Shown piece by piece: positions 36,994-44,511 of a DNA stretch of 64,000 nucleotides. The stretch spans positions 372,001 through 436,000 of the forward strand of contig NZ_JAUSSG010000001.1 of NCBI RefSeq assembly GCF_030812215.1, in the 5' to 3' direction. The position numbers were made by a program, and so were the translations under genes. The notes under the pieces are model-generated. The model made no database searches, was not told where the DNA came from, and saw only the letters and a list, made by a program, of their open reading frames with translations. The DNA comes from Variovorax boronicumulans. GTDB taxonomy: Bacteria; Pseudomonadota; Gammaproteobacteria; Burkholderiales; Burkholderiaceae_C. How positions within the stretch are numbered: the stretch's first letter is position 1; every line of letters starts with the position of its first letter.

Positions 36994-37272
36994 ATGGCTC
37001 ACGTTCCCCCGCTCCCCGAATCCCTTGACCCCAGCAGCGCCGCATCGCTCGCGCTGCGGGCCTGCGACAACATCGACAGCCTGCACGACGTGCGGCTCGC
37101 CTACGCGTGCATCGAAAAGCTCGTCGTTCCGCAGCATGTGAACGACACAGAAGAAATCCACCCCATCCGCAGCGAGCTGGGCGCCCTGATGCAGCTGGTG
37201 AACGAAGAACTGCAGCGCCGCATCGACACGGCCGACGCCACGATTCAATCGCTGCGTCTGGCGCTGGGCTAG
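36994..37272 (+). CDS. Small helical hypothetical protein under leader control
   Basis: 92-residue protein beginning MAHVPPLPESLDPSSAASLA and ending IDTADATIQSLRLALG. Mostly amphipathic helices with three conserved-looking blocks (LALRACDNIDSLHDV, LAYACIEKLVV, ELGALMQLVNEELQRRID). No signal peptide or membrane span. TTGGAGG six bases before the ATG is a good ribosome-binding site, but the leader can pair over it. An in-frame ATG 51 bases upstream lies inside the leader and is rejected. Family unknown to me; small regulators or phage-derived proteins are possible. Confidence 0.7.
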   Translation: MAHVPPLPESLDPSSAASLALRACDNIDSLHDVRLAYACIEKLVVPQHVNDTEEIHPIRSELGALMQLVNEELQRRIDTADATIQSLRLALG

Positions 37273-37382
37273 ATGTCCCTGTGATGAGGTAGCGCCGCTG
37301 CTGCAGCGCAGATCAATGGACTGATTCGTCCTCTGCCCGGGTCTTCGGCTCGCACGGCGCGAACCGAAGACCTCGACTCCCC

Positions 37383-38747
37383 TCAAGGCGCCAGCGTCAG
37401 CTTGAAGATCTGGTTGCCATTGGATGCCCCCACATAGATCGTCTGGTCCTCAGCCACCGCCACACCGATCGGGAAATTGAACGACAACGCCGCGCCGGTG
37501 CTGTCCCGCAGCGTGCTGATCTCGCCCGCGGGCGTGACCATGCGCACCACGCCGTCCCAGGCATGCGTGAGGAACACGTTGTCATGCGCATCCACCGTCA
37601 CGCCGTAGGAGTACCCGAGCCCGGCCGGCGTGGCGGCCGTTCCGTCGACGACGCCGGGGCCCGTGCCGGTGCTGCAATCGCCCAGCAGCGTGCTCACCGT
37701 GGCGCTGGCCACGTCGATCTTGCGCAGGCACAGACCGTCGGTGTCCGTGTCGTACAGCGTGCGGCCATCGCGGCTGATCGCCAGGCCCTGCGGGCGTGCG
37801 AGCTGGGCGCTCGTGCCGACGCCGTCGAGGTAGGCCTGCGTGCCGTCGCCCGCCAGCGTGCTCGTGGTGCCATCGGCCGCGACCTTGCGCACGCGCTTGT
37901 TTTCCAGGTCCGCCACGAACAGGTTGCCCGCGCCGTCCAGCGCGATGCCGGCAGGGGTGTTGAACATCACCGCGGCCGGGCTGTCGGCATACCCGCTGCT
38001 GCCGGTGCCGACCCAGGTGCTGTAGGTCGTGGCGTTGGGAGTGATCCTGTTGATGCGATGCTGGTCGCTCACGTAGAGCGTGCCGTCGGCGGACAGTGCA
38101 AGGCCGAATGGCGTGTTCATGCTCATGCCGGGCGTCACCTCGGCGCCGCTGCCGCTGGCCGTGTCGATCCTGTAGACCGCGCCATTGCCTCCCATGGCCA
38201 CGTACAGGTTCGCGCCGCTGGCGTCCACGACCATCTGATAGGGACGGTTGTAGGTCACCCCGGTCGTCGCCAGCACGGTGGCGATCCAGGGCTTGACCGT
38301 CAGCGTGGCGGCATGGCTGGTCACGCTGCCGTTCGCGCCCGCCACCTGCACGCGCAGTTGCTGGCCGCTGTCGGCCAGTCGATTGGCCGCCGTGGTGAAG
38401 CTGTCGCCGGTGGCGCCCGGCACATCGGTCCAGCTGGTACCGCCATCCACGCTGCGCTGCCACTGGTAGGCCGTCGCGTGCGTGGCCTGGACCTTTAACG
38501 TGGCGGCCGCGCCCTGCCCCACCGTGGTGTCCGACGGCTGCGTGGTGATGGCGGTCGTGGTGTCTTCCCGCGTGGGCGGCGGTGTGCCCTGGGCGGCTGG
38601 GGCCGGGGCCGGTGCGGGAGCGACGGCGAAGCCGGGGAAGCCAGCGCCTGCGCCTCCGCCACCACCGCAAGCCACCAGCACCATGTTCATCATCAGCAGT
38701 GCGGCGGGTGTACGCCATGCACGGGAAACGGTACGACGGGTATTCAT
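37383..38747 (-). CDS. Lipoprotein with Ig-like domain and NHL beta-propeller
   Basis: 454-residue exported protein. The signal ends in a lipobox, MVLVACGGGGG, followed by a Gly/Pro/Ala-rich linker. An Ig-like domain (about residues 65-150: ITTQPSDTTVGQGAAATLKV, AYQWQRSVDGGTSW) precedes an NHL-type six-bladed propeller with repeated blades such as FGLALSADGTLYVSDQHRIN and AGIALDGAGNLFVADLENKR. The start at 38747 is fixed by AAGGAGG eight bases upstream; the longer frame lacks a site. A surface or periplasmic binding role is likely; the ligand is unknown. Stands alone, downstream of the two-component pair. Confidence 0.85.
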   Translation of the reverse strand: MNTRRTVSRAWRTPAALLMMNMVLVACGGGGGAGAGFPGFAVAPAPAPAPAAQGTPPPTREDTTTAITTQPSDTTVGQGAAATLKVQATHATAYQWQRSVDGGTSWTDVPGATGDSFTTAANRLADSGQQLRVQVAGANGSVTSHAATLTVKPWIATVLATTGVTYNRPYQMVVDASGANLYVAMGGNGAVYRIDTASGSGAEVTPGMSMNTPFGLALSADGTLYVSDQHRINRITPNATTYSTWVGTGSSGYADSPAAVMFNTPAGIALDGAGNLFVADLENKRVRKVAADGTTSTLAGDGTQAYLDGVGTSAQLARPQGLAISRDGRTLYDTDTDGLCLRKIDVASATVSTLLGDCSTGTGPGVVDGTAATPAGLGYSYGVTVDAHDNVFLTHAWDGVVRMVTPAGEISTLRDSTGAALSFNFPIGVAVAEDQTIYVGASNGNQIFKLTLAP

Positions 38748-38858
38748 GAAAGGCCTCCTTTTTTCCAAGTGGAGTGGATGAGAAGGCCTCCACGTTAGGT
38801 TCGGCGATACCCTCGATCCAGTGTCGAAGGTCATCCGCCCGCGGCAATAAATCCTTGC

Positions 38859-40643
38859 TCAGGAGCGCGTGCAAACGGGCTGCGCATCGTGCTGCACCAG
38901 CGATGCCAGCGCCTGCAGCAACCGGTCGGCGGCCACGGGCTTGAGCAGCACCTGCAACCCGGCGTCGAGCATCTGCTGCTGTCGCTGCGGCGCGGTTTCC
39001 CCGGTGATCAACAGCACCTGCAGGCCGGAGCCGGAACGCGCGCGCAGCCGCTGGGCCGCGGCCAGGCCGTCGGCACCGTCGGCCAGCCGCACGTCGCACA
39101 ACAGCACTTCGACCGGGAGCCCCTCCTGCGAGGCCTGCGCCAGCACGGCCTCGGCTTCGGCTTCGCCCGCTACGGCGTCGATGGCCACGCCGTGAGCCTG
39201 CAACAGCCCGGTCACGGCCTGGCGGATCGCGGCTTCGTCATCGATGAGCAGCACGCGCTGCGGCAACGGCAAGGCAGCACCCGGACATACGGCGAGCGGC
39301 ACGACGCCCGAGGCCGTCACCGCCGGAAGCACCAGCCGAAAGTGACTGCCGCGATGCAGCCGGGAGCGCACCTGCAGCGGATGCCCCAACAGGCGCGAGA
39401 GCCGCTGGACGATAGACAGGCCAATGCCCAGCCCCTTGGCCCGGTCGCGCCCCGGATTACCGATCTGGTAGAACTCGTCGAAGATGCGGCCCAGGTGCTC
39501 GTGCGCGATGCCAATGCCGGTGTCGCGCACATCGATCCACACCAGCGGGCCACGCGCACGGGCGGCCACCACCACGCCGCCGCGCGGCGTGTACTTGAGC
39601 GCGTTGTCCACGAGGTTGGACAGCAGCCGCTGCAACAACTGCAGGTCGCTGAGCACCCAGCAAGGCGTGGCGAGCAGCCGCAATTGCAGATCCCGGTCGG
39701 CCGCCTGCGCCGCGAACACATTGTTGAGCGCAAGGAACAGAGGGTTCAGTTCCACGGGACGAATCTGCGGCGACACCTCGCCGGCATCCAGCCGCGAGAT
39801 GTCGAGCAGGGTGTCCAGGGAGTCGCCGAGCGTTCCGACCGCATCCATCAGCCGCGCCGCGTGGTGCCATTCCTCGCTGCCCTGCAGCTTCTTCTCGATG
39901 ACGGCCCCGAACAGCGCGATGGCGTGCAGGGGCTGGCGCAGGTCGTGGCTGGCCGCGGCAAGAAACCGCGTCTTCTCCGCGCTGGCACGCTGGGTGGCGG
40001 CAATCTGGTGGCTCAGTTGCTCGGCCAATGCCTCCTTCTCGAAACGCATGGTCAACGCGGCGGTCAGCAGCCGATGGTGCTGCAGCGCGAAGATGATCAT
40101 GACGCACATGTACAGCAGGCAGCCGGTCGCCAGGAACAGGTGCACGGTGTCGCCGCGCCAGGCCAGCGCCAGGGTCAGGCTCGCCATGCTGGGCACGATG
40201 AAGCGGGGGATGTTGCGCTTGAGAACCGCCAGCGACAGCGCGCCGCCGGCACAGCCGCCCATCATCATGACGATGACCATGACCCACAGCCCCAGGTTGC
40301 GCCCCGGCGGAACGCACAGCCAGGGCGCCAGGCCCCAGATGCAGGAGCGCAGCAGCACGTTGCGCGCATTGAAGCGTGCCCAGTACTCGGGCTGCGCCGC
40401 CGCATCGGGGCTGCGCTCGTAGCGCCGGTACGCGCGCCGCAACGTCAATGCCAGGTGCAGCGCCATCCACAGCAGGACTTGCCAGCGCCGCGTGGCGACG
40501 AACAGGCCGATGCCCAAGGTCTGCGCGGTGAGGAGGTCCGCGAGATAGGCCGCCGGTGCGTTGGCATGCACCGCGGCGACCTGCTCGCGCAGCACCCGCT
40601 GGGTCAATCCCGGTGGATGCACGTCGGCGTTCATCGCAGCCAT
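38859..40643 (-). CDS. Membrane hybrid histidine kinase with receiver domain
   Basis: 594-residue hybrid kinase. The N-terminal part has about five to six hydrophobic segments (LLTAQTLGIGLFVATRRW, VLLWMALHLALTL, LGLWVMVIVMMMGGCAG, TVHLFLATGCLLYMCVMIIF). A HisKA domain with AAASHDLRQPLHAI (His about residue 233) follows, then HATPase boxes LLSNLVDNALKYTPRG, DTGIGI and GLGIGLSI, and a C-terminal receiver domain starting VLLIDDE with an acceptor in LLCDVRLADGADG. The start is not certain: ATG 40643, ATG 40634 and an earlier one all lack a strong site. The LuxR-type regulator gene lies 43 bases upstream on the same strand. Confidence 0.9.
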   Translation of the reverse strand: MAAMNADVHPPGLTQRVLREQVAAVHANAPAAYLADLLTAQTLGIGLFVATRRWQVLLWMALHLALTLRRAYRRYERSPDAAAQPEYWARFNARNVLLRSCIWGLAPWLCVPPGRNLGLWVMVIVMMMGGCAGGALSLAVLKRNIPRFIVPSMASLTLALAWRGDTVHLFLATGCLLYMCVMIIFALQHHRLLTAALTMRFEKEALAEQLSHQIAATQRASAEKTRFLAAASHDLRQPLHAIALFGAVIEKKLQGSEEWHHAARLMDAVGTLGDSLDTLLDISRLDAGEVSPQIRPVELNPLFLALNNVFAAQAADRDLQLRLLATPCWVLSDLQLLQRLLSNLVDNALKYTPRGGVVVAARARGPLVWIDVRDTGIGIAHEHLGRIFDEFYQIGNPGRDRAKGLGIGLSIVQRLSRLLGHPLQVRSRLHRGSHFRLVLPAVTASGVVPLAVCPGAALPLPQRVLLIDDEAAIRQAVTGLLQAHGVAIDAVAGEAEAEAVLAQASQEGLPVEVLLCDVRLADGADGLAAAQRLRARSGSGLQVLLITGETAPQRQQQMLDAGLQVLLKPVAADRLLQALASLVQHDAQPVCTRS

Positions 40644-40686
40644 GCCGGAATCGTCATCTCGAAGGCCGCCCGGCAAGCCAGCGTCG

Positions 40687-41370
40687 TCACCTCAGGCTGC
40701 TGATGAGCTGGGCGCGCGAGCGCATGCCGAACAGCAGCAACAGGGTGGACACGTGGTTCTTGACCGTGCCCTCGGTCAGGTGCGAGAGCTGCGCGATCTC
40801 CTTGTTCGACTTGCCGGCCAGCAGCCAGTCGAGGATCTCGACCTGGCGCACGTTGAGCTGCGGCGGCAACTCGGTGGTCGCCGGTTTCGCATGCACGGCG
40901 ACGGGGGCCGCGGACGGCAGCGCCGGCAGGCCGACCAGATCGTTGTCCCGCACATAGCGCAGCACCTCGCCCAGGTGACCGGTCTTGGGCAGGAATGCCT
41001 GCGCCCCGAGCGCCATCGCCCCCTGCACGAGCGCGTGACTGTCCTTGCCCGAGAGCACGACCACGCGCGATGCGGGAAAGGCGCGCTTGAAGCGCACCAG
41101 GGTGTCCAGTCCCTGGGCGTCGGGCAGGTCGAGATCGAGCAGCACCAGGAAATGCAATGTCAGATGGCGCTCGTAAAGATGCAGTGCATCGGCCAGGCTG
41201 CGCGCCTCGTACACCGGCACGCTGGCGGTCTCCGCCAGCAGCAGCGCCCGCAGGCCCAGGCGCACCAGCTCGTGATCGTCGACCACCAGGATGCCCCGTG
41301 CGGGGATCGCAAAGCCGATTTCACTGCGCAGCGGTGTAGCGTGCGGCGGCTGTGGTGTGGCGGTGCCCAT
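40687..41370 (-). CDS. LuxR/NarL-type response regulator
   Basis: 227 residues. The receiver domain starts GILVVDDHELVRLGLRALLL, with the acceptor Asp in LVLLDLDLPDAQGL and Lys in FLPKTGHLGE. The C-terminal LuxR helix-turn-helix is LNVRQVEILDWLLAGKSNKE followed by IAQLSHLTEGTVKNHVSTLL. It is probably the partner of the hybrid kinase encoded just downstream, and targets may include the nearby lipoprotein, although no site was identified. Confidence 0.92.
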   Translation of the reverse strand: MGTATPQPPHATPLRSEIGFAIPARGILVVDDHELVRLGLRALLLAETASVPVYEARSLADALHLYERHLTLHFLVLLDLDLPDAQGLDTLVRFKRAFPASRVVVLSGKDSHALVQGAMALGAQAFLPKTGHLGEVLRYVRDNDLVGLPALPSAAPVAVHAKPATTELPPQLNVRQVEILDWLLAGKSNKEIAQLSHLTEGTVKNHVSTLLLLFGMRSRAQLISSLR

Positions 41371-41486
41371 GGTCCGGGCATGTTAGTGCGGGCGGTTGCG
41401 AATCTGAAATGACCAAAGTCATGAAGGACGCGATCCTGGCACGCAGGAAGACATACGCAAGAAGGCATATGCCTTGGGCTGCAGCC

Positions 41487-43235
41487 TCAACGCGCCAGCA
41501 CCAACACCCCCACCAACGCGACCGACACCACCGCCAGCAGCGCCGTCGCCCCTTGCCAGAACCGCACCGGATGCCGCTCGATCAACGGCGGCATCCGCGC
41601 ACGCAGAAACTCCCGCCCGGGCGCGCGCAGGTCATGCACAAATTCGGACACGGCCTCCTGCCGTTTCGTCGGGTTCGGGTTCAGCGCCTTCTGCAGCACC
41701 GCATCGACCCACTCGGGCAGGTCGGGCCGCAGATGGCGAACGGGCATGTAGCGCAGCCGGTTCACATCAGCGGGCGACCGCACCCGCGACACCTGCAGCC
41801 CATACGGCAACTGCCCCGCAAGCATCTGGTAGACGATCACCGCCATCGAGAACAGGTCAGACCGCGCACTGCCGCCATTTCCGGTGAAGTACTCCGGCGC
41901 GGTGTACTGCAGCGTGCCGGTGATCGCGAGCGGCCTGCCCTCGCCCGCCCCGTCTGCGAGCCCCGCCACGTGCGTCGTCGCGAGGTCGATGATTCGCACG
42001 GTGCCGGTGCGGTCGATCATCACGTTCTCGGGGCGCACGTCCTGGTGCAGCATTTCCTTGCCGTGCAGCGCCTGCAGCCCGCTCGCCAGTTGCTCGGCGA
42101 TGCGGCGCACGCTGTCGAGCGACGGCTTGGGGTTGTCGACCATCCACTGCGCCAGCGTCTGGCCGTCGACGTATTCCATGGCGACGTACAGATGGCCGCG
42201 CGTGCGGTCGATCGCGCTTGCCTTCAGCACATGAACGTTGTCGATGCGCCGCGCCACCCACTCTTCCAGCACGAAGCGGTCGAGGTACTCCGGGTCGTCG
42301 CGCAGATCGACCGAGGGCAGCTTCAGCACGACCTGCTGCCCGCTCGCGTCGTCCACCGCAAGGTGCACGTGGCTGCGCGAACTCACATGGAGTTCGCGCA
42401 CGAGGGTGAAGCCTTCGAAGCGGGTGCGGGGGGCGAGCGGCGGTGCGATGGCGAGGCCTTCGCGTTGCAGCGGAAGCTGCGCGGCGTCGGCCGGCGGCAG
42501 TTCGTCGATGCGCACGAGCTGCACTGTGCAGTCGTCGTCGCTGCCGCGGGTTCGCGCGGCCTCGGCCAGCAGCCGTGCGGCTTTGTCCAGATCGTCGCCG
42601 CTGCGCGCCATCGCGTCGTGTACCGCAGCGGCATCGATGTGCGTGTAGGCGCCATCGGTGGCCAGCAGGTAGACCTCGCCCACCTCCGCCTCCCAGCAGC
42701 GGTAGTCGATCTCCACGTTCGGCCCCGCGCCGAGTGCTCGCCCGAGGTACGACTCGACCGACGACAGATGCACCCGGTGGTCTTCGGTGAGTTGTTCCAG
42801 CCCGTTCGGATGCAGCCGATGGATGCGCGCATCGCCCACGTGCAGCATGTGCACGTCGCGGCCCTTGAAGACGAGCGCGCTGAAGGTGCAGACGTAGCCG
42901 CTGTCCTTGTCGAAGCGCGCGTCGCTGCGCATCGTTTGCGCGTGCAGCCACGAGTTGGTCGCGCCCAGCACGCGCTGGGCTGCGCGGCGCACCGACCATG
43001 CATCGGAGGTGGCGTAGTAGTCGTCGAGAAAGCCTCGCACCGCCGCCGCGCTCGCCACCTGGCTCACGCGGCTGGAGCCGATGCCATCTGCCAGCGCCAC
43101 GGCGATGCCCTTGGACATGCGCAGCGTTCCCTCGGGCAGCATCGCGCCGTGGAAGTCCTGGTTCACCGCGCCCGGCTTGGCCAGCGAGTGCTGGCCGAGC
43201 GTCACGCGCAGCGCCTTGTGCACAGGCATCAGCAT
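41487..43235 (-). CDS. Bifunctional PP2C phosphatase / Ser-Thr kinase, membrane-anchored
   Basis: 582 residues. Residues 1-245 are a PP2C phosphatase with metal-site motifs NQD (25-27), ADGIGSS (49-55), VGDARIHR (133-140), ATDGAYTH and SDDDCTV (232-238). Residues about 275-535 are a Hanks-type kinase with Lys305 (VVLKLP), catalytic loop HQDVRPEN (397-404, HQD instead of HRD) and IDLA at 417-420 in place of the usual DFG. A single membrane helix at 561-581 anchors it. Such fusions recur beside nitrate/nitrite genes in Burkholderiales. Kinase activity is uncertain because Gly of DFG is lost. Encoded 44 bases downstream of the nitrite channel gene. Confidence 0.9.
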   Translation of the reverse strand: MLMPVHKALRVTLGQHSLAKPGAVNQDFHGAMLPEGTLRMSKGIAVALADGIGSSRVSQVASAAAVRGFLDDYYATSDAWSVRRAAQRVLGATNSWLHAQTMRSDARFDKDSGYVCTFSALVFKGRDVHMLHVGDARIHRLHPNGLEQLTEDHRVHLSSVESYLGRALGAGPNVEIDYRCWEAEVGEVYLLATDGAYTHIDAAAVHDAMARSGDDLDKAARLLAEAARTRGSDDDCTVQLVRIDELPPADAAQLPLQREGLAIAPPLAPRTRFEGFTLVRELHVSSRSHVHLAVDDASGQQVVLKLPSVDLRDDPEYLDRFVLEEWVARRIDNVHVLKASAIDRTRGHLYVAMEYVDGQTLAQWMVDNPKPSLDSVRRIAEQLASGLQALHGKEMLHQDVRPENVMIDRTGTVRIIDLATTHVAGLADGAGEGRPLAITGTLQYTAPEYFTGNGGSARSDLFSMAVIVYQMLAGQLPYGLQVSRVRSPADVNRLRYMPVRHLRPDLPEWVDAVLQKALNPNPTKRQEAVSEFVHDLRAPGREFLRARMPPLIERHPVRFWQGATALLAVVSVALVGVLVLAR

Positions 43236-43278
43236 CGGACGATGCGTGCGTGGTGCGTGAGTGAGGAGTGACCGGTGC

Positions 43279-44091
43279 TCAGCTGGCCTTGCGCTTGGGC
43301 GCCGTCTTGTAGTGCGTCGAATACAGCGTCAGACCCACGAAGGTCAGGCCGCCGACGAGGTTGCCGATGACGGTGGGAATCTCGTTCCAGATCAGGTAGT
43401 CCATCAGCGTGAACTTGCCGCCCAGCAAGAGGCCGGTGGGGAACAGGAACATGTTGACGATCGAGTGTTCGAAGCCCATGTAGAAGAACACCATCACCGG
43501 CATCCACATGCCGATGGCCTTGCCCGACACGGTGGTGGACATCATGGCCGCGACCACGCCGGTGGAGACCATCCAGTTGCACATCACGCCGCGGATGAAC
43601 AGCGTCAGCATGCCGGCGGCGCCATGCGCCGCATAGCCGACGGTGCGGCCTTCGCCGATGTGGCCGAGCTTCTCGCCGATGGCGTTGGGTGCCTCGCTGA
43701 AGCCGAAGGTGAAGATGATCGCCATGAACACCGCCACGGTGAGCGCACCGGCGAAGTTGCCCACGAACACCAGGCTCCAGTTGCGCATGACGCCGCCCCA
43801 GGTGGCGCCAGGACGCTTGTCGAGCACGGCGAGCGGTGCGAGCGTGAACACGCCGGTCAGCAGGTCGAAGCCCAGCAGGTACAGCATGATGAAACCGACC
43901 GGGAACAGCATCGCGCCCACCAGCGCATTGCCGGTGTTCACGGTGATGGTCACGGCGAAGGCCGCGGCCAGTGCCAGGATCGCACCGGCCATGTAGGAGC
44001 GGATGAGCGTGTCGCGGGTGGACATCAAGAGCTTGGATTCGCCGGCATCGACCATCTTGGTCACGAACTCGGCGGGGGCTAGGTAGGCCAT
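43279..44091 (-). CDS. Formate/nitrite transporter family channel (NirC-like)
   Basis: 270-residue FNT-family membrane channel with six helices. The FNT signature regions are FVTKMVDAGESKLLMST, LVFVGNFAGALTVAVFM, RGVMCNWMVSTGVVAAM and GFEHSIVNMFLFPTGL. Passes nitrite or formate as anion/acid. Its location between nirD and the PP2C-kinase gene favours nitrite import; formate import would also fit the formate enzymes elsewhere in the window. AAGGA precedes the ATG. Part of the nirBD operon (58 bases from nirD). Confidence 0.93.
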   Translation of the reverse strand: MAYLAPAEFVTKMVDAGESKLLMSTRDTLIRSYMAGAILALAAAFAVTITVNTGNALVGAMLFPVGFIMLYLLGFDLLTGVFTLAPLAVLDKRPGATWGGVMRNWSLVFVGNFAGALTVAVFMAIIFTFGFSEAPNAIGEKLGHIGEGRTVGYAAHGAAGMLTLFIRGVMCNWMVSTGVVAAMMSTTVSGKAIGMWMPVMVFFYMGFEHSIVNMFLFPTGLLLGGKFTLMDYLIWNEIPTVIGNLVGGLTFVGLTLYSTHYKTAPKRKAS

Positions 44092-44148
44092 CGGGATTCC
44101 TTGGAGAAGCGAAAAAGCGAAGAAGAAAAGAAAACGAAGACGGCCGGC

Positions 44149-44490
44149 TCAACCCAGCGCTACGAGCACGCGGCCCTCATGAACACGCACCGCATGGGCG
44201 CGCACCGAGTACTCGGGCGCCTCCAGGCATTCGCCGCTGCGCAGGTCGAAGTGGTTCTTGTAGAGCGGCGAGGCGACCACGATGCGGTCCCCCAGGCTGC
44301 CCACGAGGCCGCGCGAGAGCACGCTGGCGCCGGCCTTCGGGTCCACGTTGTCGATGGCGTACAGGGCCTGCTCCCGGCCCACGCTGAAGATCGCGACATG
44401 CACGCCCTCCACCAGCGCGCAGACGCCGGTGTCGGGAAGGATGTCGGTGGCCGCGCACACGGCGGTCCATTGGAGGGTGTCGGTGGTCAT
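44149..44490 (-). CDS. nirD: Nitrite reductase (NADH) small subunit
   Basis: 113-residue NirD, a Rieske-fold subunit that partners NirB in cytoplasmic ammonia-forming nitrite reduction. Segments seen: TGVCALVEGVHVAIFSVGRE, LYAIDNVDPKAGASVLSRGL, ASPLYKNHFDLRSGECLE. As in the standalone NirD family the Rieske Cys/His ligands are absent. 21 bases after nirB; same operon. Confidence 0.95.
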   Translation of the reverse strand: MTTDTLQWTAVCAATDILPDTGVCALVEGVHVAIFSVGREQALYAIDNVDPKAGASVLSRGLVGSLGDRIVVASPLYKNHFDLRSGECLEAPEYSVRAHAVRVHEGRVLVALG

Positions 44491-44511
44491 CGTGGAGATC
44501 CTCGGTTTTCG

